A stretch of DNA of 64,000 bases from Streptomyces griseiscabiei (lineage in GTDB: Bacteria; Actinomycetota; Actinomycetes; Streptomycetales; Streptomycetaceae): positions 868,001 through 932,000 of the forward strand of contig NZ_JAGJBZ010000001.1 in assembly GCF_020010925.1 (NCBI RefSeq), in the 5' to 3' direction. The translations under genes and the position numbers were made by a program. Below are positions 1-8,955 of the stretch, in pieces (the first letter of the stretch is position 1; every line of letters begins with the position of its first letter). The notes beneath the pieces are model-generated. The model worked only from the letters and a program-made list of their open reading frames with translations. It did no database searches and was not told where the DNA came from.

Positions 1-479
1 ACGGGGGTGCCGACGTCCTGGCCGACCTTGTCGATGCCCTCCTTGTGGGAGGCGCGCAGCTGCGGCTCGTACGGGGTGGAGTCCCAGTGGTCCATGAGGG
101 ACTCGGGGAGGCCGACGTCCTTCAGGGCGGCGGCGACCGTCTCCTTCTCCGGGCCCTCGCCCTGGTTGTGGATACGGGTGCCGAGCGCGGTGTAGAGGTC
201 ACCGAGGACCTCGGCGCCGTGCTCCTCCTGGGCGGCTATGACGATCCGTACCGGACCCCACGCCTTCTTCTCCAGCAGCTCGCGGTACTCCTCGGGCAGT
301 TCGTCGATCTTGGGCTCGTTCAGCACGGCGAGGCTCATCAGGTGCCAGCGGACCTCGATGTCCCGGACCTTCTCCACCTCCAGGACCCACCGCGAGGTCA
401 TCCAGGCCCAGGGGCACAGCGGGTCGAACCAGAAGTCGACAGGGGTCTTGCCGGAGGTCTGCGAGGACTGATCGGACAT
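1..479 (-). CDS. DsbA-family mycothiol-dependent oxidoreductase (Rv2466c-like), 3' end beyond window
   Basis: A thioredoxin-fold DsbA-type protein that runs off the left edge, so about 159 residues are visible. The start is the ATG at 479. The N-terminus contains FWFDPLCPWAWMTSRW, with the active-site motif C22-P-W-A25. This matches the actinobacterial family typified by the mycobacterial mycothiol-dependent nitroreductase Rv2466c, where the motif is CPWC. The second cysteine is replaced by alanine here, so a monothiol mechanism with mycothiol as partner is likely; that is inference. The downstream text (LPEEYRELLEKKAWGP, HNQGEGPEKE, VGLPESLMDHWD) also fits the family. It is divergent from the aminopeptidase gene at 635, with about 155 bases between the two starts holding both promoters. 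A cytoplasmic location is expected because no signal peptide is present. Confidence 0.85.
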   Translation of the reverse strand, partial: MSDQSSQTSGKTPVDFWFDPLCPWAWMTSRWVLEVEKVRDIEVRWHLMSLAVLNEPKIDELPEEYRELLEKKAWGPVRIVIAAQEEHGAEVLGDLYTALGTRIHNQGEGPEKETVAAALKDVGLPESLMDHWDSTPYEPQLRASHKEGIDKVGQDVGTP

Positions 480-634
480 GGTTCTCCTCGGAAGGCGGTG
501 GTGCGCGGTCGGTTTACGGGGCAACAACGCGGCAACGTCCGGGACCGCCCCTGCCATTCCCGTGACCCATGGCAGGATCGAGCTGTCCGCATACTGAACA
601 CCAGCCGCAACACCACCTCTAGGGAGTGCCGCCC

Positions 635-3217
635 GTGCCCGGTGAGAATCTGTCCCGCGACGAGGCCCGGGAGCGGGCCGCTCTGCTCTCCGTCGACGGT
701 TACGAGGTCTCCCTCGATCTGCGGTCCGCCGTCGGCGACTCCGGCGGAGCCGAGCCGCGTACCTTCCGCTCGGTGACGACGATCCGCTTCCGCTGCGCCG
801 ACCCGGGCGCCGGAAGCTTCGCCGATCTGATCGCGCCGAGTGTGACGGCCGTCTCCCTCAACGGCAAGGACCTCGACCCCAGCGAGGTCTTCGACGGCTC
901 CCGGATCACCCTCGACGACCTGGCCGCCGAGAACGAGCTGGTGGTCGACGCCCGGTGCGCCTACTCCCGTACCGGCGAGGGCATGCACCGCTTCGTCGAC
1001 CCCGAGGACGGCGAGGTCTACCTCTACACGCAGTACGAGCCGGCCGACGCCCGCCGGGTCTTCGCGAACTTCGAGCAGCCGGACCTCAAGGCCCCCTTCC
1101 GCTTCGAGGTGCGGGCGCCCGAGGACTGGGTCGTGTGGAGCAACGGCGTCGGGGAGCGGACGGACGGGGTGTGGCGGTTCGCGGAGACGAAGCCGATCTC
1201 GACGTACATCACGGCGGTCGTCGCGGGCCCGTACCACTATGTGACGGACACCTACGAGCGGACCTTCGACGACGGTACGCGGCTGGAGATCCCCCTCGGC
1301 GCGATGTGCCGCAAGGGTCTCGCGCCCTACTTCGACTCCGACGACGTCTTCCTGATCACCAAGCAGGGCCTGGACTTCTTCCACGACCACTTCGACTACC
1401 CGTACCCGTTCGGGAAGTACGACCAGGCGTTCGTGCCCGAGTACAACCTCGGCGCGATGGAGAACCCCGGACTCGTCACGTTCCGGGAGGAGTTCATCTT
1501 CCGGGGCAAGGTGACGCGGGCGTCGTACGAGCGCCGGGCCAACGTGATCCTGCACGAGATGGCGCACATGTGGTTCGGCGACCTGGTGACCATGGTGTGG
1601 TGGGACGACCTGTGGCTCAAGGAGTCCTTCGCCGACTTCATGGGCTCCTTCTCGATGGTGGAGGCGACCCGCTTCACCAACGGCTGGGTGACCTTCGCCA
1701 ACAACCGCAAGTCCTGGGCCTACCGCGCCGACCAGCTGCCCTCCACCCACCCGATCACGGCCGACATCCGTGACCTGGAGGACGCCAAGCTCAACTTCGA
1801 CGGCATCACGTACGCCAAGGGCGCGTCCGTGCTGAAGCAGTTGGTGGCGTATGTGGGGCGCGACGCCTTCCTGGAGGGCGCGCGGCGCTACTTCAAGCGG
1901 AACGCGTACGGCAACACGCGCCTCGGTGATCTGCTGTCGGTGCTGGAGGAGACCAGCGGGCGGGACATGGCGTCCTGGTCGCGGGCGTGGCTGCAGACGG
2001 CGGGGGTCAACTCCCTGACGCCGCAGGTGCTGCTGGACGCCGAGGGGCGGATCGGCGAGCTGGCGGTGGTGCAGGAGGCCGCCGAGTCGCACCCCGAACT
2101 GCGGCCGCACCGGGTGGCGATCGGTCTGTACCGGCGGAGCGACGAAGGGGGTTCGCTGGAGCGGTACGCGCGCGCCGAGGTGGACGTCGACGGGCCGCGT
2201 ACGGTCGTGGGTGAGCTGGCCGGGGCCGAGGCGCCCGCGCTGGTGCTGGTCAACGACGACGACCTGACCTACTGCAAGATCCGGTTCGACGCGGGGTCGC
2301 TGGACACGCTGCGGGCCGGGCTCGGGGACATCACCGACCCGCTGGCGCGGGCGCTGTGCTGGTCGGCGCTGTGGAACCTGACCCGGGACGCGCTGCTGCC
2401 GGCGCGGGACTTCGTCGGCCTGGTGCTGCGGTTCGCCGGGCGGGAGTCCGACATCGGGGTGCTGCAGATGCTGCACGCCTGGGCGGGCTCGGCGCTCACG
2501 CACTACGCGGCGCCCGCGTGGCGGGAGACCGGGGGGCGGCTGCTGGCGGAGGGCGCGCTGCGGGAGCTGCGGGCGGCCGAGGCGGGGAGCCAGCATCAGC
2601 TGACGTGGGCCCGTTTCCTCGCCTCGGTGGCGTCGGGCGAGGACGATCTCGCCGTGCTGCGGGGGCTGTTGGCCGGCACCGAGAAGATCGACGGGCTGGA
2701 GGTCGACCAGGAGCTGCGATGGGCGTTCCTGGAGCCGCTGGCCACGTACGGGGTCGCCGACGAGGCGGCGCTGGCGGCCGAGTTGGCGCGGGACGACACG
2801 GCTTCGGGGAAGCGGCATCAGGTGCGGTGCCTGGCGGCGCGGCCGTCCGCGGCGGTCAAGGCGCAGGCGTGGGCCTCGGTGGTGGAGTCGGACGCGCTGT
2901 CCAACGCGCTGGTCGAGGCGACGATCACGGGCTTCGCGCGGCCGTCCCAGCGGGAGCTGACGGCGCCGTACGCCGCCCGGTACTTCGAGGTGATCGAGCG
3001 GGTGTGGGCCGAGCGGTCCATCCAGATCGGGATGGATGTGGTGCGGGGCCTGTTCCCGTCGCTGCAGGACTCGCCGGGGACGCTGGAGGCGACGGACGCG
3101 TGGCTGGCCTCGCACGAGGCGGCTCCGCCCGCGCTGCGGCGGCTGGTGATCGAGGCGCGGGACGATCTGGCCCGGGGGTTGCGGGGGCAGGAGTGCGACC
3201 TCGCCGCCGGGGGCTGA
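635..3217 (+). CDS. pepN: M1 family aminopeptidase N (first of two paralogues)
   Basis: Zinc aminopeptidase that removes N-terminal residues from peptides in the cytoplasm. The translation has the M1 hallmarks: the GAMEN exopeptidase motif at residues 273-277 and the zinc site HEMAH at 307-311 with the third ligand E330 (HExxH-18-E). Length is 860 residues, normal for the family. I chose the GTG at 635 because AGGGAG lies at 621-626 with good spacing and because the product then begins PGENLSRDEA, aligning with PGTNLTRDEA of the paralogue at 16272. A GTG at 626 sits inside that ribosome-binding site. There is no signal peptide. In the segment just after the zinc site it reads VWWDDLWLKESFADF where the paralogue reads EWWNDLWLNESFATY, so the metal ligand is kept but surrounding residues differ. 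A strong hairpin terminator follows. Confidence 0.95.
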   Translation: MPGENLSRDEARERAALLSVDGYEVSLDLRSAVGDSGGAEPRTFRSVTTIRFRCADPGAGSFADLIAPSVTAVSLNGKDLDPSEVFDGSRITLDDLAAENELVVDARCAYSRTGEGMHRFVDPEDGEVYLYTQYEPADARRVFANFEQPDLKAPFRFEVRAPEDWVVWSNGVGERTDGVWRFAETKPISTYITAVVAGPYHYVTDTYERTFDDGTRLEIPLGAMCRKGLAPYFDSDDVFLITKQGLDFFHDHFDYPYPFGKYDQAFVPEYNLGAMENPGLVTFREEFIFRGKVTRASYERRANVILHEMAHMWFGDLVTMVWWDDLWLKESFADFMGSFSMVEATRFTNGWVTFANNRKSWAYRADQLPSTHPITADIRDLEDAKLNFDGITYAKGASVLKQLVAYVGRDAFLEGARRYFKRNAYGNTRLGDLLSVLEETSGRDMASWSRAWLQTAGVNSLTPQVLLDAEGRIGELAVVQEAAESHPELRPHRVAIGLYRRSDEGGSLERYARAEVDVDGPRTVVGELAGAEAPALVLVNDDDLTYCKIRFDAGSLDTLRAGLGDITDPLARALCWSALWNLTRDALLPARDFVGLVLRFAGRESDIGVLQMLHAWAGSALTHYAAPAWRETGGRLLAEGALRELRAAEAGSQHQLTWARFLASVASGEDDLAVLRGLLAGTEKIDGLEVDQELRWAFLEPLATYGVADEAALAAELARDDTASGKRHQVRCLAARPSAAVKAQAWASVVESDALSNALVEATITGFARPSQRELTAPYAARYFEVIERVWAERSIQIGMDVVRGLFPSLQDSPGTLEATDAWLASHEAAPPALRRLVIEARDDLARGLRGQECDLAAGG

Positions 3218-3224
3218 TCTCCGC

Positions 3225-3256
3225 CGGGGCGCGATGAGGACGGGGCGCGATGAGGA
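3225..3256 (+). repeat. Tandem duplication of a 16-base unit
   Basis: The unit CGGGGCGCGATGAGGA occurs at 3225-3240 and is repeated exactly and immediately at 3241-3256, between the pepN stop codon and its terminator. It probably arose by slippage and has no visible function. Confidence 0.8.
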
Positions 3257-3257
3257 C

Positions 3258-3299
3258 GGGCGGGGGCGGGGCAGCCGTAAGGGTGCCCCGCCCCCGCCC
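3258..3299 (+). terminator. Hairpin terminator after first pepN
   Basis: A perfect 16-base-pair stem (3258-3273 pairing with 3284-3299) encloses a ten-base loop. There is no T-run, as is usual for Streptomyces. The remaining bases to 3479 are somewhat less GC-rich and carry no gene; the promoter of the next gene is expected there. Confidence 0.8.
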
Positions 3300-3479
3300 T
3301 CTCCTCCGGTTCAGGGTTACCGAATTCGGGTAATCGGACCCGTAACCTTTTCTGATCCCCGTACGGACCAGCGGGTATCGGCAGTCGAACGCACGTACTT
3401 TAGTGCTGTCTTGTCCTGATTTGTCGACGGGCGTGTAACAGAGGTTCATGGGCGGCCCCGGAGCGGGAACCTCCGGGTC

Positions 3480-4544
3480 ATGACCCACAACACCCCGCTC
3501 TCCCCCCGCCCCCTCCGTCGCCTCCCGGACGTCACGCGCCGGGTGCTGACGGCCGCGCAGCTGCGCGCGCAGGGTGTCACCGCGGCCGAGACGAACGAGC
3601 AGTGCCGGCCCGGTGGTTCCTGGCAGCAGATCCTGCCGGGTGTGTTCCTGCTGCACCCGGGCCCGCCCACCTCGGAGGAGCGGCTGCACGCGGTGCTGTC
3701 GTACGCGGCCCGCGCACCGTTCCGCGAGACGGCCACCGGGGTCGCCGCGGGCGTGCCCGCCCAGCCGAACGCGGACGAGCCCCGCCCCGCGCCCCGCTAC
3801 CAGGACGCGGTGATCACCGGCCTGGCCGCCCTGACGCTGCACGGCTTCACCTCCGCTCCCCCGCTGCCCTCCCTCGACGCGATCGACGTCCTGGTCCCGC
3901 GGCTGCGCCGGCTGCGGACCGTGGGCTGCGTCCGGATCGTCCGCACCCCGGCCATGCCGACCCCGTCGTACGTGACCGGCCTGCCCGTCGCGCCGGTGCC
4001 GCGCGCCCTCGCCGACGCGGTCGCGGAGCTGACCGACGCGGGCGCCGTACGCCGGCTGCTGACGGAGGCGGTGCGCGGCGGCCACACCGAACCGGCCTCT
4101 GTCGTCCGGGAGTTGACACAGGCACGGCTGCTGAACCGGCCGCATGTGGCCGACGCGGTGGAGTCGCTGCTCGCGGAGGGGCGGGCGATCGCGGAGAACC
4201 AGCTGTACCGGATGGTGCGTGAGCACGCCCTGCCCGACCCGGTCTGGAACGTGGACCTCCGCCTGCCCGGCGGCCCCCACCTCGGCGGCCTCGACGCGTA
4301 CTGGCCGGAGCAGGCCGTCGCGGTCGAACTGGACGTCCGGGCCCCGCGCCAGGAGGACGACGCGCTGTGGTCCGAGTACGCCCGCAAGCGCGAGATGCTG
4401 GAGCGGCTCGGCATCACCGTCGTCCACCTCACCCCCAGGAAGCTGCGCGACTCCCTGGAGCAGCAGGCGGCCGTCGTCCGCACCGCGCTGATGGCATCGT
4501 GCGACCGCGATCCGGCGGCGTACGTCGTGGTACTTCCCCGGTGA
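3480..4544 (+). CDS. Orphan AbiEi-like / DUF559-like protein
   Basis: A 354-residue cytoplasmic protein. The N-terminal part (about residues 12-60) reads LTAAQLRAQGVTAAE followed by WQQILPGVFLLHPG. This resembles the helix-turn-helix plus short beta region of actinobacterial AbiEi-type antitoxin-like proteins. The C-terminal part (about 260-350) resembles the small restriction-endonuclease-like DUF559/Vsr fold: GGLDAYWPE with D272, then AVAVELDV with E283, then a conserved tail KREMLERLGITVVHLTPRKL. Many actinobacteria carry this two-part architecture as a stand-alone gene. No AbiEii-type nucleotidyltransferase toxin lies on either side, so calling it half of a type IV toxin-antitoxin system is not supported. 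The start is the ATG at 3480; the upstream ribosome-binding site is weak. A terminator follows at 4575. Function unknown; a DNA-binding or nuclease role is inference. Confidence 0.7.
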   Translation: MTHNTPLSPRPLRRLPDVTRRVLTAAQLRAQGVTAAETNEQCRPGGSWQQILPGVFLLHPGPPTSEERLHAVLSYAARAPFRETATGVAAGVPAQPNADEPRPAPRYQDAVITGLAALTLHGFTSAPPLPSLDAIDVLVPRLRRLRTVGCVRIVRTPAMPTPSYVTGLPVAPVPRALADAVAELTDAGAVRRLLTEAVRGGHTEPASVVRELTQARLLNRPHVADAVESLLAEGRAIAENQLYRMVREHALPDPVWNVDLRLPGGPHLGGLDAYWPEQAVAVELDVRAPRQEDDALWSEYARKREMLERLGITVVHLTPRKLRDSLEQQAAVVRTALMASCDRDPAAYVVVLPR

Positions 4545-4574
4545 ACGGGTGACCCGGACCACCAGGAGGGGAGA

Positions 4575-4606
4575 GGAAGGGCCGCCGCTCGCCCGGCGGC
4601 CCTTCC
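4575..4606 (+). terminator. Hairpin terminator
   Basis: A perfect 13-base-pair stem (4575-4587 with 4594-4606) closes a six-base loop, 30 bases after the stop codon of the AbiEi-like gene. Confidence 0.8.
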
Positions 4607-4737
4607 TCGTGCGTACAGGGAACGTACGGAAAAGCTTCGCCTACCCGGGAGTTGGACAGGCCGGGTAGAGTCCCCCGATCACCCGCCCGCCGGTCATGTG
4701 CGCGGCGGGACTGTCGTTCGGATCATCAGGGGGAAAC

Positions 4738-5190
4738 ATGAAGCAGGCTTGCACGTCCGTGGTCAGAGGCGGCCTCGCGGTCGGCGCGGCCTTCGGGCTG
4801 GTGCTGCTGGCCAACGCGCCGGCGATGGCGGCCGACCGGTGGGTGTACTGGACCGAGGGCAACGACGACATCGAGATCGACCTCCACCGCGACGGCACCT
4901 TCCGCGGCTACGGCGTCTTCAACGCCGACCCGAACGGTCTCGTCAACCCGATCCCCGGTGACGCGTTCCAGGCGTGCGACAAGTACGCCGACGGAAAGGG
5001 GATCGAGGTCCAGCGGAAGTTCGAGGGCGGCTCCTGGAAGACCATGGCCACCACGCGGGGCATGAACGCGCCCTACTGCTCCCTCTGGGAGACCGACAAC
5101 ATGCCGGAGGAGACCTTCCTGGGTGTCCGCGTGTGCATCGTCGAGGGCACCCACCGCACCTGCTCCGACGACAGGTGGACCTGGGCCTGA
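4738..5190 (+). CDS. Small secreted protein of unknown function
   Basis: A 150-residue protein. The ATG at 4738 is preceded by GGGGGA at proper spacing. The N-terminus is a clear Sec signal peptide: a basic start MKQACTSVVRGG, a hydrophobic core, and a likely cleavage after APAMA or APAMAA before DRWVYW. The mature part holds four cysteines (CDKYADG, YCSLWET, VCIVEG, TCSDDRW), which suggests two disulfides and an extracellular location. It is rich in acidic and aromatic residues (WTEGNDDIEIDL). I do not recognise a named family. The gene is convergent with the serine hydrolase at 5213, only 22 bases away, so the two transcripts must terminate in or beyond each other's ends. Confidence 0.75.
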   Translation: MKQACTSVVRGGLAVGAAFGLVLLANAPAMAADRWVYWTEGNDDIEIDLHRDGTFRGYGVFNADPNGLVNPIPGDAFQACDKYADGKGIEVQRKFEGGSWKTMATTRGMNAPYCSLWETDNMPEETFLGVRVCIVEGTHRTCSDDRWTWA

Positions 5191-5212
5191 GCCGCCGCCC
5201 GGGAGCGGGGTC

Positions 5213-6370
5213 CTACTTCGCGCAGAACTCCGCTTCCATGATCGGCGTGCTGTCGCCGTTCCAGTCGCTGTTGAAGTTGTAGGTGAGGGTGTGGCGGCCG
5301 TCGGCGGTGGTGGCGGTCTCCGAGGAGGAGCCGTGGATGCCGCCGCTGTGGCCCCACAGCCGGACGCCGCAGGAGAGCTTGTAGGTGATGAGGCCGAGGC
5401 CGTAGCCGCCGCGGTCGCCGTCGACGGGGATGACGTCCTTCATGGCGGCCAGTTGCTTCTTCGGCAGGAGCTTTCCGCGGAGCAGCGCCGAGTAGAAGCG
5501 GTTCAGGTCGTCGGCGTCGGAGACCATCTCGCCCGCCGCGCCCGCGACCGAGGGGTTGAGCTTCGTGACGTCGTACGTCCTGCCGTCCGTCGTCTCCGCC
5601 AGCTTGGAGTAGGCGCGGCTGTGCGGCTTCGGAAGGGTGGGGTCGGTGGCGGGGACCTTCGTGTCGGTCAGGCCCAGGGGCTCGATGACACGGGCGCGGA
5701 TCTCGTCGCCGTAGGAGCGGCCGGTGGCTTTCCCGATCACCAGGCCGGCGAGCACGTAGTTGGTGTTGGAGTAGCTCCAGTCGGTGCCCGGGGCGAAGGT
5801 GGGTTCGTGCTTCATGGCGATGCCGACCAGTTCGCGCGGGGTCCAGGTGCGGTAGCGGTTCTCGAGGAAGCCCTCGGCGAGGAACACGTCCTTCACGAAC
5901 CGCTCGTCCGAGGTGTACTCGGCGATTCCGCTGGTGTGGTTGAGGAGTTGACGGAGGGTCACCTCGCGCCCGTCGTGGCCCTTGCCGCGGACGACGCCCG
6001 GGAGCCACTTCTCCACCGTGTCGTCCAGCGACAGCCGGCCCTCCGCCTCCAGTTGGAGCAGCACGGTGGCGACGAAGGTCTTGGTGATGCTGCCGACGCG
6101 GAAGTGGTCGCGGGCGGAGCGCGGTTCGCCCGACTTCAGGTCGCCGACGCCCGAGGTCGCCTTCCAGACGCCGTGTTCGTCCTTCGCCTGGACGGCGATG
6201 CCGATGACGCCGTCCCGCACATTGGCGTCCATCGCCTTCTGGGTGGCGCGGTGGTCGCCTCTCGCGGACGCGGCGGTGGGTGCCGCCGCGGTCGCGGGCG
6301 CGGCCAGGGCCATCGCCGCGACGACGGCGGTGGCCGCCACGAGACCCGTGCGTGCTGCGCGTGCTGGCAT
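5213..6370 (-). CDS. Secreted serine hydrolase, class C beta-lactamase / D-Ala-D-Ala carboxypeptidase (R61-like) family
   Basis: A 385-residue exported enzyme of the penicillin-recognising serine hydrolase superfamily. All three catalytic motifs are visible: S94-I-T-K97 (SxxK), Y200-S-N202 (YxN) and H341-S-G343 (the HxG box). The pattern and length are those of Streptomyces R61 DD-carboxypeptidase, which trims cell-wall peptides, rather than of classic clinical beta-lactamases; substrate cannot be decided from sequence. Residues 1-30 form a signal peptide ending in alanine-rich APATAAA. Cysteines at 334 and 383 could form a C-terminal disulfide. The ATG at 6370 is chosen because GGGGGAG lies just upstream; the open frame continues further 5' but without a start signal. 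Confidence 0.9.
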   Translation of the reverse strand: MPARAARTGLVAATAVVAAMALAAPATAAAPTAASARGDHRATQKAMDANVRDGVIGIAVQAKDEHGVWKATSGVGDLKSGEPRSARDHFRVGSITKTFVATVLLQLEAEGRLSLDDTVEKWLPGVVRGKGHDGREVTLRQLLNHTSGIAEYTSDERFVKDVFLAEGFLENRYRTWTPRELVGIAMKHEPTFAPGTDWSYSNTNYVLAGLVIGKATGRSYGDEIRARVIEPLGLTDTKVPATDPTLPKPHSRAYSKLAETTDGRTYDVTKLNPSVAGAAGEMVSDADDLNRFYSALLRGKLLPKKQLAAMKDVIPVDGDRGGYGLGLITYKLSCGVRLWGHSGGIHGSSSETATTADGRHTLTYNFNSDWNGDSTPIMEAEFCAK

Positions 6371-6483
6371 GTGGTTCTCCCCCTTCGGCCGGCACTCCCG
6401 GTGACTCCGAGAACGTCCGGTCGCGAAGGGGGACACGGCCGTGACCGTCCGGGTTGAGCGAGTGCGGGCCGGTTGAGCTGCTT

Positions 6484-8256
6484 TCAGCCCTTTCGCAGGA
6501 CCAGCTCCGTGTTGCGGTCGCCCGGGGTGCCGGTGAGCGTGTCGCGGCGGCCGGGGGCGTTGTAGGACAGCTCGCGGTACAGGGCGGCGAGGCCGGTCTG
6601 CGAGAGGTCCGTGAAGTCGGTGGCGTGCGGGGCGGCCGATTCGATCAGGGTGGTGAACAGGGAGAGCGTGCCGTCCTTGTTGTCCACCAGCTCGATCACC
6701 CGGGCGAGTTGGGGGAAGTCGATGTGGGAGGCCGTGGAGATCTCCCAGAAGGAGCCGCCGCCGGAGGACGCGTGCGGGGTGATGCGGTTGCGGTGGCTGT
6801 GCCCGTTCACCCAGGCCAGAACGGAGCGGTGACGGCCGAGCAGGGCGAGCACCTCGTCGCCGCCGTGACGGGCCTCGGTGGGGCGGGCGGGGTCCTTGCG
6901 CAGGTTCCGCATCGAGGCGCTGGTGTGGTGGCTGAAGACGACGGCGTACGAACCGTCCTTGGCCGCCTCCTTCAGCGTGCTGTCGAGCCACTTGAGCTGA
7001 GCCGTGCCGAGCGAGCCCTCGTAGTGGCCGCCGGGGTCGGTGGAGTCCAGGCTGATGCCGATGACGTCGTCGGCGATGCGGAAGGCGTAGTACTGGGTGC
7101 GGGCGTCCAGGTTGGCCTTGGAGTAGCCGTGGCCGACCGGACCGGCGCCGGTGTGGGCCGGGTCCAGGTGGGCCTTGAGGTACTCCTGCGGGGTGAAGGG
7201 GGCGCGGTTCTCGTCCGGGGTGACCGCGCGCATCTTCTTCGCCTGGGCCTTGAGGATGGCCTTCCACTCGGCGCCCTTGGGGTCGCCGCCGCTCTTGACG
7301 TTGTCCCAGATGGCTTTGCCGACCTTCTCGTCCAGCGTCATCAGCTTCCGGCCGCCGACCGCGAAGTCGGCGAAGAAGGAGTCGCCGGGGGCGTAGCAGC
7401 CGCCGGGGAGGGAGTCGTGGTTGCCGACCGTGGAGTACCAGGGGACGTTCAGGCCGGGGCTGTTGACCTCGCGGACGGCGGCGGCCAGGAAGCCGTTCAG
7501 CCGGGGGAAGCCGAGCTGCTTGTCGGCGTCGCGGAGGGCCGCGTCGGGCTGCCAGTAGAGCTTGAGGCCGGAGTCCTGGACGCCCTCGTAGCGGCGCGGG
7601 TCACCGGAGTTGGGGGTGATCCGCCCCCCGCTCATCACCTTGAGGAACCAGTCCAGTTCCGTCCTGGAGTTGTTGTCGGTGTTGTCGCCGGTCGTCATCA
7701 CGAAGTGCAGCGGGGAGCCGGTCACCGGGGCGCCGAGCAGCGCGTTGACCCGCTCGACGAGCGAGACCGCGCCGGCCACGGACAGCGCCTCCTGCGGGCG
7801 CCAGGCGCTGGCGGTCTGGGCGCGCAGGTACTCGTAGCGCAGCGGGTGCTGGACGTCGACCACGTGCAGGTCGGTGAACTGCACGAAGGAGGCCAGGGCC
7901 GTACGGCGGTTCTCGCGCCCGGACTTGGGGGCGGCGAGGTCGCCGCGCACGACCCGCTTCCAGGCGGGGCCGCCGCCGAGACGGCGGTAGCCGGAGGAGG
8001 TGCGGGGGGCGGCGACCGAGGCGAGGGTGGTGCCGCGGGTGTAGGGCGCGAGCGGTGCGGCCGGGGCCTCTCTGTTGGAGAGGTTGGCGAGGGGGACCTC
8101 CGTGGCGGTGACCCCGTCGGCGGCGGTGGCGGCGCCGGCCTCGGGCCGCAGGGCGAAGCCGGCCCCCGCGGCGAGGCCGACCGCGCCGGTGGCGGCGAGG
8201 AAGGCCCGGCGGTCAGGGTTGGTGGCGGCGGCAGCGACTGAGCGTATGCGCGACAT
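6484..8256 (-). CDS. Tat-exported calcineurin-like metallophosphoesterase
   Basis: A 590-residue phosphoesterase. The N-terminus carries a twin-arginine signal, DRRAFLAATG with R16-R17, followed by an alanine/glycine-rich hydrophobic stretch, so it is exported folded. The five metal-binding blocks of the calcineurin-like fold appear in order: FTDLHVVD, TTGDNTDNN, VGNHDS, VFSHHTS and NGHSHRN. These ligate two metals for phosphoester hydrolysis. The long form with a GDNTDN second block resembles the actinobacterial TIGR03767 (PPA1498) family, whose substrate is unknown to me. The ATG at 8256 follows GGGGAG. It lies in the same orientation as the Nudix gene upstream but 234 bases away, so it probably has its own promoter. 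Confidence 0.88.
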   Translation of the reverse strand: MSRIRSVAAAATNPDRRAFLAATGAVGLAAGAGFALRPEAGAATAADGVTATEVPLANLSNREAPAAPLAPYTRGTTLASVAAPRTSSGYRRLGGGPAWKRVVRGDLAAPKSGRENRRTALASFVQFTDLHVVDVQHPLRYEYLRAQTASAWRPQEALSVAGAVSLVERVNALLGAPVTGSPLHFVMTTGDNTDNNSRTELDWFLKVMSGGRITPNSGDPRRYEGVQDSGLKLYWQPDAALRDADKQLGFPRLNGFLAAAVREVNSPGLNVPWYSTVGNHDSLPGGCYAPGDSFFADFAVGGRKLMTLDEKVGKAIWDNVKSGGDPKGAEWKAILKAQAKKMRAVTPDENRAPFTPQEYLKAHLDPAHTGAGPVGHGYSKANLDARTQYYAFRIADDVIGISLDSTDPGGHYEGSLGTAQLKWLDSTLKEAAKDGSYAVVFSHHTSASMRNLRKDPARPTEARHGGDEVLALLGRHRSVLAWVNGHSHRNRITPHASSGGGSFWEISTASHIDFPQLARVIELVDNKDGTLSLFTTLIESAAPHATDFTDLSQTGLAALYRELSYNAPGRRDTLTGTPGDRNTELVLRKG

Positions 8257-8490
8257 GGCGCGGTCTCCCCGAGTGCGAACGCGTCGGAAGTGGTCGCGGG
8301 GGGCCACCGCGCGGTGTGGGCCGCACTGGGGTTCCCGCTCTTCCTCGATGCTTGGCAGCGGGGGTGGCCTGGACGTTAACGACGTCGCAACGGACAGCGC
8401 CGATCACCGTACGTCGATCTCCGGCGACGGTGTGCGTCACCGGAAGTTCCCGAATGTGAGCGGAAGCGAAGGGAAGGGGTCACTCCGTGT

Positions 8491-8955
8491 TCATCTGCCG
8501 GGGTAGGGCACCGGCGGACGGCCGCTGCGGGGGCGTTCCCTCCACAGGCGCAGGCCCACGTCGACCAGGCCCACCCGGTCGAGGTCCGGGACCTCGGCCA
8601 GGGGGTGCCAGGCGGCCATGTCCGTGGAGCCGCCGGTCTCGTGGCGGAGGTCGCCGCCGGTGACGCGGGCCTCGTGGACGACGCGCAGGGCCTGGAAGTC
8701 GACACGGGCGCCCAGACGGCCGGAGCCCTGGCGCCTGCTGGTGTCGATGCCGAGGAGCGTGGTGGGTTCGACGGCGTAGCCGGTCTCCTCGGCCGCCTCG
8801 CGGACGACCGTGTCGTAGGGGTCCTCGCCGTGCTCCATGCCGCCGCCGGGCAGGGTCCACCTGCGCAGGCCGTCCCGGGAGACCCAGCGGGCCAGCAGCA
8901 GCCGCTCCTCGCGGACGCACACGGCGTAGGCCGCCACCCTCAACTGCTCACGCAT
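8491..8955 (-). CDS. Nudix hydrolase
   Basis: A 154-residue cytoplasmic protein with a complete Nudix box at residues 38-60 (GGMEHGEDPYDTVVREAAEE, then TGY), matching G-x5-E-x7-REUxEExGU. The fold hydrolyses nucleoside diphosphates linked to other groups; the substrate cannot be read from the sequence. The ATG at 8955 gives MREQLRVAAYAV; a TTG lies six bases upstream but is less likely. It is divergent from the large protease gene at 9184 with about 230 relatively AT-rich bases between them, which should contain both promoters; I could not identify a convincing -35/-10 pair there. Confidence 0.88.
   Translation of the reverse strand: MREQLRVAAYAVCVREERLLLARWVSRDGLRRWTLPGGGMEHGEDPYDTVVREAAEETGYAVEPTTLLGIDTSRRQGSGRLGARVDFQALRVVHEARVTGGDLRHETGGSTDMAAWHPLAEVPDLDRVGLVDVGLRLWRERPRSGRPPVPYPGR

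Noticed and set aside
398..3115. A 905-codon open frame antisense to the first pepN
   Set aside because: Composition-driven open frame in high-GC DNA; its translation is Arg/Gly/Pro/Leu-rich without motifs, while the plus strand has a complete M1 peptidase. Similar long antisense frames (for example opposite the S8 protease, second pepN and PknG) were dismissed for the same reason.
3480..4544. Type IV toxin-antitoxin system
   Set aside because: No nucleotidyltransferase-type toxin gene is adjacent on either strand.
8257..8490. Possible PHO boxes upstream of the metallophosphoesterase
   Set aside because: GTTAACGTCC and GTTCATC-like words were seen, but no 11-base direct repeats of the GTTCACC type in phase.
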